This document shows, piece by piece, positions 1 to 12,900 of a stretch of 64,000 bases of DNA (the first letter of the stretch is position 1; the number at the start of each line of letters is the position of its first letter). The position numbers and the translations under genes are program-made. The notes beneath the pieces were generated by a model. It saw only the letters and a program-made list of their open reading frames with translations, was not told where the DNA came from and made no database searches. Source of the DNA: Salminus brasiliensis (lineage: Eukaryota > Chordata > Actinopteri > Characiformes > Bryconidae); contig NC_132878.1 in assembly GCF_030463535.1 (NCBI RefSeq), forward strand, positions 39,809,554-39,873,553, in the 5' to 3' direction.

Positions 1-785
1 CAACAGCCCCAAAGCATGATGTTGCCACCCCCATGCTTCACAGTTGGTATATGTACGGATATGTACTGGCTTAAGCAGGGGAACACGTCTGGCACTGCAA
101 GATCTGAGTCCCTGGTGGCGTAGTGTGTTACTGACGGTAGCCTTTGTAACGTTGGTCCCAGCTTTCTGCAGGTCATTCACTAGGTCCCCCCGTGTGGTTC
201 TGGGATTTTTGCTCACTGTTCTTGTGATCATTTTGACCCCACGGGCTGAGATCTTGCATGGAGCCCCTGATCGAGGGAGATTAGCAGTGGTCTTGTAGGT
301 CTCCCATTTTCTGATTATTGCTCCCACAGTAGATTTCTTCACACCAAGCTGCTTGCCTATTGCAGATTCAGCCTGGTGCAGGTCTACAATTTTATTTCTG
401 GTGTCATTCGACAGCTCTTTGGTCTTCACCATAGTGGAGTTTGGAGTGTGACTGTTTGAGGTTGTGGGCAGGTGTCTTTTATACTGTTAACGAGTTCAAA
501 CAGGTGCCATATAATGAGTAATGAGTGGAGGACAGAGAAGCCTCTTAAAGAAGTTACAGGTCTGTGACAGCCAGAAATCTTGCTTGTTTGTAGGTGACCA
601 AATACTTATTTTCCACCATTATTTGCAAGTAAATTCTTTAAAAATCAGACAATGTGATTTTTTTTCTCATTTTGTCTCTCATAGTTGAGGTCTACCTATG
701 ATGTCAATTACAGGCCTCTCTCATTTTTTTAAGCGGGAGAACTTGCACAATTGGTGACTGACTAAATACTTTTTTCCCCCCACTG
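1..785 (-). mobile_element. Tc1/mariner element, internally deleted, right end intact
   Basis: On the minus strand an ATG at 432 opens a Tc1-type transposase with the paired helix-turn-helix region ([28 protein letters not shown], then [13 protein letters not shown]). After about 110 residues it jumps from LLKPVHI to a frame-disturbed trace of the catalytic-core [11 protein letters not shown] block at positions 1-44. Most of the DDE core between these blocks is missing. The element's 5' terminus reads CAGTGGGGGGAAAAAAG on the minus strand, ends at 785 and is followed by the TA target dinucleotide at 786-787. The remainder lies left of the window. It is a non-autonomous copy inside a dsp intron, 40 bp downstream of the exon 19 donor. 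Confidence 0.85.
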
Positions 786-825
786 TAGCGGTGATTTGAC
801 TGCAATAAACTGGGAGTTTACATAC

Positions 826-1805
826 TTTCTGCTGGTTAAGGAGTCTGGTGAGGACTGTGATGTCATCTGTCTTGGAGGTCTGCTGTGCATCTACACGGCC
901 TCTAGTCTCATCAATCCAGGTACCGAAAGTCGAGCTAGAATGCAGATACTGCAGTAGCTGCTGTAGATATGAGTCCAGATCACTCAATCTGGCAGAAAGG
1001 AAAAAAAAAAACAAACAAAAATATATAGAATGTGCTCTCTCCATCAGACTGCATAGCTCTTTAAAAAAAGGCTGAAAGCAAAATGGATATTAAAAAGGGA
1101 GTGTCTTACCTGCTGTTAATCTGGGTTTGAATGCGTTTGCAACGCTCAGACAGCAGCTTCGCATGCTCAGCGTATTGGCATACCTCAACATCACATTTTT
1201 GACAGGGATGATAAATTTGTTCATTGTACTGATTGACCTTGTTTAATTCAGCATGCAGTGAAGCCAACACACTCTCTTTCTGCTCAAGCTCTGCCCGCAT
1301 AATCTATAAGACAAGACAAAAGTATCATAAATTTGTTAAATATAGGAATCATCCTAAACACACACAAGTCATTTAAGAATAATTCAGATTTCATTTTCAA
1401 TACCCTCAGAGTGCTCTGGTATGCTTGGACTTCAGCTGGGTCCAGTGACGTGGTATCTTTCTCGGTGAGTCGAGCTTCATAAACCTTCACCACATCCTCT
1501 GCCTGTAGTAAGGCCTGCAGCAGAGCCTTTATTGATTTGGACCTGATGGCAAAAGTGAAGGAGACTTTGACTTTTGTACAAACAAAGCAGCATTTGGAAA
1601 ACGGGCTTGCATGCATTTTTTTTTACCTTAATAGATAAGTGTTAGTGTGAGAGCCAAGCCTGTCCAGTCTCTGATTGATGAGGTCGAGTTGGCTGCGTAG
1701 AAACTGAGCTTTATCTGTGTCTGTCATGTCCTCTAGTTCTCCTTGCACTTGTTCCTTTAGCTTCAGAAACTGTGCCCTCAGTGTCTCCACATCCTTCTGC
1801 ACTGC

Positions 1806-1851
<46 letters not shown>

Positions 1852-2865
1852 AAACAAGTAATTGGTCATGGTATGTACAGTGCCTTTAAAATGAATTTAC
1901 CTCTGCAGATTTCCTTCTTTTATAATCAATTGTAGACACAATGGACTGTCAAGTATCCACAAAAGCTTTAACAGGACTGGCTTTGTAGAACACAGCCTAG
2001 GTCAGCGATAAATCTGCAAAGGCAATTCTGCTAGTGTGTAGCATTAGACAGAATGTATTTGAGTAATTCTATGTCAATCAGTAGGAAGCAGCCTGGCGTG
2101 AGACTTAGAAACTAGTAAATAGGATGCTAGTTTCACCTCCTTGTTGCCTATTTATGATTTTCGTTCTCATGAGGAAGGGAGGAAAACAAACAAACAAACG
2201 TGTTGCAAGGGTTTATCATTAGTTTGTCTGGGATACCATGTGTATGTGTGTACCTGTGTGCGAGTGATGTGGGTGGAACACTGTGCCAGGCCATCCTGTC
2301 CCAGAGGGACGTGCAGGTGAGTGGACAGGGCTGACTCTGTGGCTTCCAGCTTCAGCAGCAGAGCGTGCAGTTCACCAAGAAAGTTCACACCATGTGAAAC
2401 CTTACGACTCTGATGACTTATCGGTATTGTCGTCATAACTACAGCATCAACCTCCACCTCTTTATGTACTTGCTGGGCAGCTGAAAGACAGGGATGATTA
2501 TTATGCAGCATAATGCTTGCATTTGTATGTATGTGAATGCCTAATGTATTCCACTTCCATATGGTCCTGTCCGCATTTGCATACGTATTTTTATGTGCTC
2601 AGATGAGGCTGTGAACACCATGGCTAGCTGTCTGTGTTGTTTTCCAAAGTATAAACACTGTATTGTAAAGACACTCACAAAATGCTGGTAGCTGTATGAC
2701 TAGCTGGTCATAGTGTTGCTGAGCTCCTGTGTACTGGGTCTCTATAGATCTCTTGTCCTCCTCTTTAAACATCTCAGAGCCCAAGCAGTTCCTCTGGAAC
2801 TCTTGGTAGTGCGTTTCCAAACTCTTAACGATGCTGCGGTATTCCTCTGGACGCATTTGAGCCAG

Positions 2866-2942
<77 letters not shown>

Positions 2943-5900
2943 TTGTAAGACATAAATGGTGAACAAACACATTAATATACTGTTACACATTCTACTTTTA
3001 AAGAAGTTGTGTATATGGTGCATCACTAGGAGAACTGCTATGATAATCTATTACAGCTATGATTTCTATAGTGGCATGGACAAGTTTGAGCACCCCTTTC
3101 AATATCATGTTGCTGTGAATAGCAAGCAACTAAAATGTTGCCCTCCTTTGTGGCCGATCAATTCTCCAGCTGGGAAGGCACATCACTCTATGCCAAGAAG
3201 AATTTTTGGGCAAGACTTCTAAGGAAAAAAAAAAGATAAAGGGGACCAAAGTTTGGTCATTGTGCATGGTTTAGGTACACTGCCTTTGGAAAGCCTCACA
3301 GCTTGTAAACATTTCATGCTTCCAAGTTTGCTTCCAGATCTTGCTAGCACTGAATTTACCAGTATTCTTCCTTCTCCTAGTGAAAATGTTTCCAGTGCCA
3401 CTGGCTTGTTCCTGAAGTGCTTCACTTTTCTTTTACAGCAATCCTACATGCAGTTCTCTCAGAACGTTTTCTTGGTCTTCCAGACCTTAACTTGATCTCC
3501 ACTGTTCCTGTTAACTCCCATTCTAAATTATATTATGAACTGAGAAAACAGCCGTCTACTTACAGTTTTCTCCTTTGTGGGCATCAATTATTTACATTTT
3601 CAGAGGGCTAGGTTGCTGATTTGCATGGTGTTCCTTAACTTTCCAAAGCAAATATAATCATTTTAGCACAAATTTTATTTAAAATGCTGAAATAAATATA
3701 ATCTTCAGCTTACGCCCATCAGTTCATCTTCTACCAGTGTAACTATTCACAGTAACAGGGATGCCCAAACTTTTGCATGCCACTGTATGTGATTCTGCTT
3801 AGTCATTCCACTTAGTTTTCATGGCAGTGCAGAGTCCGGATCTAGTCCGCTCTTATGGTCACATAAGAGTATACATGTGAGTTACCATGGAGATTGTGAG
3901 GGAGTTGATGCGGTTGATGTCTTGAAGGCAGTACTGCCAGGAAATGAGGCTCTTTATGTTGATGTACAGCTGGTTCCACAGTGACAGAAGAGCTTCATAA
4001 TACTGCTCATTCCTGCAAGGCAGCACTTGTTATGTGACATTCATCACACACACACACAGCCTCTACTCACTCAGCAGCTCTTGCAAATGTAAGATTATGA
4101 CAAACAAAACTTTAATAATGTGATCTAAAGAACAAGAAAAAGAGCGTGAACTGGGGCAGAACATTTTAGAACAAGGGGTACAAAACAAGTTTGTAGGAGA
4201 ATTTAAAATGAGTGTGCAAGATTTTCATACTTGTTGGCCAGGCTGATGGACAGTGGGTTGGGTGGGGGCACTAGCAGACAGACGGAAGGCACCTGCATAT
4301 CCAGACCTCCAGGTCCAGTCACATGCCACTTACTGCGCTCAGAGTTATCCTTTAGAATTCCTTCGTCGCCCTTACAGATCACCTTCTGTGATTGTGTAAG
4401 AGAAAGCGAGCGAGAGCAAGAGAAAATCGAAAATCAGTAGAGCTTAGAAACATTTATAAAGCCGCCAAAATCCGATCAGACCTGTACCAACAACAGGGAG
4501 ACAAATTATTGAATGCATGTGTGCGTCTTTTACCTGATCTTGTCTGAAGTCACATAAAGCCTGTAATATAACAGGGCTGCTACTTTTGTCCTCTGGGTTT
4601 CTTGGTCTCAGTCTCACAATGCTCTTGGATTTATTTACTAGGTGCTGCACCTGCTGCTTCCGCTCAATCAGACGGTCACGCTCTCTCTGATGTGCACACA
4701 CACACACAAACAAATGGCCTTGTCATGCTTAAAAGCCTCAAGTCTCAAATTCCTAAGTATGAATACCCTACTGTTTACTGAACTGAATACTGACTCCAGG
4801 TTAAAAAGAAAGGTGTATGTGGGAGTGTGAATATTACCTCCAGGTCTTTAAGCAATTCCTGTAAGTTTTGCAGGGGTGTTGTTTTGTCACAGGTGAATTT
4901 CTTGCGAATGGTCTCATGCTGTTGCTGCAGTTTACTATAAGTCTCATTTGCTTCAGAAAAGAACTAAAAGAGAGGTGAAACAACATGTGTGATAAGCACC
5001 ATATTATTTAACATCAAGATAAGATAGTCCTTTATTAGTCCCGCAGTGGGGAAATTCTCAATCAATCATCTAAGAATATTGCAATTAAAGAAAATGTGCA
5101 CTAACAGTATTTATTAATGGCTTGTACAGTATTTGTGCATTTTTACTTTGTATTATCTGGTCAATTTATTGTGGTTTTGCTGTTTCTACTTTTATAAAAA
5201 GTCCAATAATTAGTAGGACATACAGTTAAACTACTGAGAAACTACTTCCCAGTGTTCCCTCACCCTACCTTTCACCCAAAATAGATCTATGCCTTCTTTT
5301 GCATTTTAATAAAGAGTTTCCTTCATGGTTGCCAACCTACAAAATTGAGGTCTTAAAGCTATAAGTTGATGAGAGAACATTGGTAAACCAGTGTGAAGGT
5401 GTTTTTTGCATTGTGTGTTACCTGGCTGTATGCTGCATTCTCTTTCAGATGAACATGGATGCATTTGGTGATCTGGAGGAGCCAGCTCCACTGGGTCTGA
5501 AGAGTCTCCATGTAAGCCTGAGAACCAATACAGGAGCTGAAGGGTCAGTGTGTACAAGCAAGACAGTGTGAACAAAAGGTCTGTGCAGAAAGACAACAGG
5601 TTCTCACCTCAATCTTGTCTGAGGCAGGGTGGTTGTTTGTCAGCAAGCTGTCCACCCTCAGCTTGAGTTTATTGAGATCTTTCTCTTTCTCCTCCAACTC
5701 ACTCATCAACTTCTGCAGAAGAAAATAAGGACACTTCAGTGTTTTCTGTTAATACTCTCTGCTTTTTTAAACTGAAAGGCAGCCCTATTTTTTTGGTCAC
5801 TGAGGTTAAGGTTAAATTTAGGTCTTAGTCCAGATAGTAGTTTAATGTAACATATAATCTGTATGACCGCACATGTATATAAAAGATTTTATACAAACAG

Positions 5901-6960
5901 CTGTCTGCATGTGTACAAAAACACCAAATCCTATCCGCTCACTAGGCTTCACCTCTGCACAATTGTAATCACACTCCCTAAAGGGTATTCAAATGTGCTT
6001 GGAAGTGCCGAATGTTAAGAAATGACAGTTCAGGGGAATAGGACCGGCAAAACAAATCTCTCATGGCTGACAACCTGTATAAACGATTAGCTGAATCATA
6101 ATTTTGTCTAAATAAAACCTTTAAAATGTTTGGTTTAGATAGTGACAAGATCTATATGATCTACAAGCAAGAGAAACAATTATTATCATGTTGAGATAAA
6201 GTGATCAGGAGAAAGAAGGCGTATTATTAGTCTTACTGAGTAGCTCTCCTGCTTTTTGGGGATGTAGATATCAATATTTTTGTTGCCCCAGTCAAACACC
6301 AGCTCCTCCTCCTCCCGATCGTTCACCCACATGATCTCTCGAGAGATCTCCTCAATAATGCCCTGTAGCTCACGTAGCTGGGCGCTTCGTGCAAATGACT
6401 GCTTCTGCAAGTGTGAAAAAAAGAGCCTCATACAGAATTCGAAGAATGCAAATGCTAAAAAACAAATCCATTTTGCTTGATCTAATGGATGGTATGTTAG
6501 CTGTTCAGATGTTTGATCCTACTTGTAGGCTGTCCCATTCCTGTTCAAGCATATGCAAGTTGGCCTTGTCTCTTCGCTCTCTCTGTAAAAGAAAAACAGA
6601 TTGTTTATAGGTAGGCATGTCATTACCGCACAGCTGTTTCAGTATTATATTACCTAGACCAGATGTGTGCACATCTAAGTTTTATGTTTATAGATATAAT
6701 GGTAGGGGTACGAGTGTGAAAGAGAGATACAGAGAGCTAGAGAGACTTGTAGGGAGATCCTAATGGAGTCTTTAGTGCGAGCGTGTGTGCATATATACAC
6801 ACAAGCAAGTGAACTCACCAGTTCCTCTCGAGCTCGTTCCACCTCCATGCTTCTCTGGATGGAGCCATGAAATTTGTTGTGACTGATTATCTGCTGGTCT
6901 ATGGCGGCAGCATCGTCTCCCCACAGAGAGGTCTCTATCAGGCGCTACAGAAACACAAAG

Positions 6961-6991
<31 letters not shown>

Positions 6992-9900
6992 CATGGTGTA
7001 AGTTATTAGGAAGGAACACAAACACAATGGTCACCATCTTAACTAAGTGCTAACTTCACAGAAGAAAATGTATGAATGTTAACTGAATGTTAATGAGGAT
7101 ATTTTTTAGAAGAGAAAATATTTATGTAAATGATTGCGGCATGAATAATTTCGATTCATCATATCTTGCCAACACCCCCCCCCCCTCCAATGTGTGCTGG
7201 TAAGTTTAGTAAGAGGACTATATAAACAAATGCAAAATGCTGTTCCTCCTAAAGAGCCCATATTCTAGATTAATTTGTATGTCAGTTAGTTAACTCTATG
7301 AGATACATGTTTCACTTTTCATTGAATATGCCTGGTCGGACAATACATTTTGACTGAGCTTTGTAAACGGTAACTTAAGTAGAGTATTTATTCACATGTG
7401 CTGTTGATTTTCTAAATGAACATCTACAAAAAACATGTCTGTATATTCTGAAACATAATTACTATTTAAATATTACAAATAATTAAATGCTACAAATAGG
7501 GAAAAAAAACAAAAAAAAAAACAGACCTGGCATTAGGCATAGTGCCACTAGGTTTATGTTAATAATAACATTATTAATAATAATAATAATAATAATAATA
7601 CTACATTATGAAACAACTAAATTAATTTATGTTTAATATTTGTCCTCCAGTTTAATGCAGATGTCTTCCCTGTTTAGTGCCACTGGGCATTTGTGTGCTA
7701 TACTGCGGGCAAAACCCACCTAAAGAAACACAAGCTGATTAAATAATGAACATTAACAACTAGATAACAAAAATACTTAGCATTACAAAGCTTTTGGGAA
7801 ACTCACAAAAAGGTATTTTGTCATGAATTGTACACACAATATCAAGGGAAGCATTTAAAAAAATAATAATAATAAATAAAAGTGAGCACAGCCACACTGT
7901 TTCAATTGCAAACACATTACACATTCTTAGTTTCTCATGCATTACGACACACTGGTTGTGTAAACAGCAAGTTGTTGTTGAAGTCCAAGTCTTTTAGAGA
8001 GGCAGGCTGTAATTCTGGAACATTCACAGCTACATCAGCAGGCACTTTAATGAGTGTGCAGAAGTAAATCTTTTTGACAAAAAGAAGGGAGGAATTTATG
8101 ACACTCCCACAAAGAGAAGCCAGATGGAGATGAGAGAAAGAGCCAGCCTTTCTTTCTCATTCTGTTCTGCCTTATTCTCTCCCGGGTCTCCATTGTCCCA
8201 CTTTTTCTCTCCCTGTCCTCTCTTTGCCTCAGGAGATTTACGCTCCCCTTTTGTGAACACCAGCATATTTTAAATGAACTTTCAGGCCCAGTTGCTCAAT
8301 GGGGTGGTTTGTATGCATGCTTGGGGGCACGCTGCAATTTTTGTGCAGAGCGGAATGTTTGAATGCTTTCGACCCCTGCTGCTCCAGCGTTTTTGGCTGG
8401 AGTCTTCATGAAAGGAAGCAGGCAAAAGGGTGAAACAAAAATTGGCATATTTTCATAGAACACACCTGCCACTAGAGGGAGAATAACTGGACAGTTTGTC
8501 ACTGGCCTGTGTTCTGCAATGAGCTGGGTTTTACAGAGTGATGGCGGTGTGCCCAGTATCGGCTTAACTCCAGTACGCTCTTTATAGTGTGGGTAGACCA
8601 CTCTTTTCATTCTTTTAAGCTCATTGGCCCTGAGCTGACCATGTTTTTTGTACCTCCCTTATTTTGTTTTCTCTGACTGTGAAAAGAATATGACTGTTAC
8701 TCCCCAGAAAGACATGCTGCTGCTGGCTGGGGGTGGGAATTTTAGCACACATTTATTACCCTTATTACACATTACCAAAGTTTCTGTAGTTCTTTTTGCA
8801 GTTAAAAAAAACAAAACAAAATCAAAAACAAAAAACCTTACAAAATAAGACATTAAATACATATTCTAATATAAAAATGTCATTTCACACAATGTTAAGG
8901 AAAATAAATCCAAATCATTTGCATATTCAAATCTCCATCCCTATAGCTGGTATATCTTGTTTACCTTCTGTTGGGTGATCCAGGCAATTGCATCATGGAA
9001 GCTTCTGCCAGGGTCATCCCAACCTGCACTTCCTCTGCTGCCTCTGGTCTTCCTCTGAAGAGAGCCACCCACAGCCATGTGCACTGCTCTCAGCTGCTCC
9101 GTACACTGTTCCACACTACACAAACAGAAAGAGAGAACCCTTGGTATACAGTTTCACAGAATCCAAATAAATAAATAAATACATCAAAATAAAATCACCT
9201 TATTGTCTATATACAACTGTACTAATGACTAACAGCTGGTGCTTGAGGAAAAATTTAGCATAACAATATTATAATTATTAATTATTAAAATCTTGTTTTA
9301 ATAATAATGTTATAATTATTATTAATTATAATATTATTCATATTCATACATTTATAAAAAAAAGTTTAGAAGCACACAGGGATGTACAGAAGAGTGACGA
9401 TCTTATTAAAGTGCTGGGCCAAAATTAGTGCAGAATGGCTCAAGTTTAGAAGCCTCTGAAACCCCAAAAGATGTTTCTCAGTTGGCGTTTTAATGAGGTA
9501 GAGAATACTAACACACTTGTCCAAAAGCATTTCATACAATAAACATAATTTTCTTTCATACTCATTAAACCTGCACTGTCCTCTTGTTGTACGCCACACA
9601 CACACGCTAACCCACTTAAGCAGAATATGGAGTTTATCCTGTCTGGAAGCTTCTTCACCATTTAGTTCGTCACCCATCTGTATGTGTGCATGTATCTTCA
9701 TGTCTCTGTGTGTGTTATATCTAACCTGATGAGCACACTGTCACTGGACTGCCCCATGTTTCTCAGCTCCACAGCGAGGCCCTTGAGCTGCTCAATGATC
9801 TCTCTGGCAGAGGCCATGCAGTGCTCCACCTCTGATGCACCCCGTCCTCCATCTGCGCCCTACAACACCAGCATGGAGACACTCAGTGAACACAGTGGTC

Positions 9901-12900
9901 AGCCTACAGTAAGTATGAACACAGTTCCCTATAAGAACAGTTCTCCCAACAGTCTAAAGCATCACACGATAACAAATCTGCCAGCTTACAATAGCACACA
10001 CTGAAACTCGGGAGGCAGCCTACTACAGCACAGTTGCAGAACAATCACAAGGTAATGTGACACCAAGTCTGCAGTAACAACAGTTACACCAACACAGAAC
10101 TTACTGTCTCACTACACACAGTGTAGGCCTAGCCTACAGCCTCACACAGTAAACCAACAGTTTATTACATTAGTATACTTTGCCCCAACGTCTGCCTACA
10201 ATAAAACACCACCCAGACAGTACAAAGGAACGTTGTTGTAGCACCATCACACCAAACACACACAATAAAAAACACCACGCTAATTCACATCATACTTCAC
10301 TGCAATAAAAGCTTTTATAGAGGGGACGTCTTGGCCATCCAACACTTTCTCTGGAACTCAGTCGCTGTGCTAGTGTTTATTGTAAAAAATAGCCTATAAT
10401 TTTATTCTTTTTTTTGTCATGTTCTATACTCACCATTTGTAGGATAAACTCTGCTTTACGCAGAAACTCTTGGCACTGGCCCTTGAGAATGGAAGCTCTC
10501 TGGTGGATGATAACCTTGGGGGAGGGGCTACAGGACAAAGGGATTGGGGTCAGTTAGATCATTTAGGGACTAGCAACAAACACAAATATTTAATTGTTAT
10601 GATCAATTATATACACTTATCAGTATCATTAGTACTTCTAGACAAGTGCATAATAAAAAAAGACATTACCTAATTTTATTAATTTGTTGAAAGACATTTT
10701 CATAAAGTTACAAAAAAAAACCATCATCAACTTTTTCATTAACATGAAATCCAAACGTGCTCCCAAAGAAAGTGGTTATTTTATTATATTTTAGCAACAT
10801 CACACATTCATAACAAACCGTTCACATAGACATATTCGCCTCAAGAAAAGTTGTGTAATGAGCACAAATGCTATTAATAAGAAACAATGTGGATACCCTT
10901 TCGGGCAGTACAGAGAATGTTATAAAGCCAACAAACAACTGTATTTATCTTGGCATAGTTGAATAATGTTCGGTATAAGGAAGCGGCATACTGCGTACAT
11001 CAAACAGTTGAAGGCTGTTTAGGCAGTTTGAAGGCTAAACACAACAGTTACTTCAGTAAAATATGGAAGTAGGGCTACAAAGAAAAAATGGTAACGCTAG
11101 CCGACCAGGCGAAGAACCTGCCAAAGGAGGGCCGATTGAAGAAGGAGGAGAAAAAAAATAATAATAAAAAAATAAAAAATAAAGCCCTGCGGGTGTCCTT
11201 GAGAGGTCTGCACTAGCTGTGCACAATAGCTGCAAAGAGAGCCAGTGATCCAAGCAGGTGGTAGGCCAAAAGCTAAACCTACCAGAATCTCTAGAGGAAG
11301 CTGCTAATTGCAAACCGAGAGGACACAGAGAGGACCAACAACACTATCATGTAAGACTTAGGAATAGTTCTTCACATGTTGAACAGACATCACGTTAAGG
11401 GGACATGGGCTGTTGCAGTGACTGAAACAGGCACCATAAAAGAACAAGTCCACCCTGAAAGAAAGATCAGTGTGTTTCATTTCATTCGAGCCAAAATAAC
11501 AGGGTTGTAAATAAACTGAATAAATGCGGTCTAGAGCACCTTTTAATGTCAATTTCAAGACATTTTCTTGACTGTGTTTCCCTTTATTCACTGCATTAAC
11601 CAGGCTACCCCCTGCCCAAACAGCCCATGACTGACTGCTGCATGATTTACAGGAAATGCTGAACCAGTGAAGCCAAATTCTTCTTGGATGAGTGGAGGCA
11701 ATAGTATTTGCACACTCTGCACACATTCTCCCCCAACCAACACCACAATATCTGCTGCCATATAAATACAGTTGACATGTAACCGAGAAGTGCAACATGC
11801 ATTTTCTTTTACAACTGTAGTAAATTGGTAAGCTTATAAACAAAGTCCGACCAATACGTTAAAATGTACCCTACATTCATGTAGAAGACTAGCATTAAAT
11901 GTAGCAGAAAATAGCACTTATGCAAGTACAGTACTCATGACAATACAGTAAAAAACAGTGAGGCTGAATTGCTAGCAAACAGGCATGCTATTAAAGAAAA
12001 GCCGTGACCAATAATATCTATGATCTCTTGTATTTTTGAACAAATGACTAGCAGATGATTTGCATTTAATTGTGCATGATGAAAAGATCATTCAATTGTC
12101 TGTCCTTCTTTGACAATAACAGTTCTGAGATTGCTCATGAGATTGATTGCACAGTCTTTTGATTATCTGTCATTGGATCATCAAGACGTAAAATGCTGGC
12201 ACTATCGTCGCAGTACCTGATTAGTAAGAGCCATGAAACAGAATAGAGTGATTTGATCATATCTAGGCTCGGTATTTCCTATCCTTTCCAGTGGACTGAA
12301 GTGCAGGCGCTGTTTTAAATTCCAGGAAGTGTCTGAATGCAAACACCTCTGACATCACTGAACATATCATCAGTGGTCCATGCAGACTACACAAAGGGGC
12401 TTGGAGTGCATGAATGTCCAGTGGAATGGAGGTTTAATATATCAAAACCACGAGGAAACAGACAAAAGGCAAAGTGGAGTATTTAAAAATCACTTTTTTA
12501 AAAAAGAAAACAGTGGCATGCAAACATTTGGGCACCAACTACGAATAGATCAAAAAGTAGAAGATTAACTGACCTCCAAAAGACAAAGTTAAAGATGAAA
12601 CATTTGCCAATATTTAAAGAAAATTACTGTTTTATATCATAAAATAAAGAAAAACAGGAAGAGCCTCATGCACAGGTTTGGGCACCGAACGAAATTGAAA
12701 GCAGCATAAAGTAGAATAGAGGGAATGCATGTGATGTGACAGGTGGCGGGAGTCACTACAGCCACACCCAGAGTGGCAAAAAGACTGACTGAGTGGCAGT
12801 GTTGGCGTTCAGTGACAATGCTGTCAAAACAAAACAAAAAAGAGCAGGAATTCAGAGCTTCTTTACAGAAGAGACTTAATGAAGTCCAGTCCGAAAGCAG

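Noticed and set aside
11358-11843. 161-codon minus-strand open frame in dsp intron 1
   Set aside because: Composition is not protein-like, no family match is visible and it lies wholly inside an intron on the same strand.
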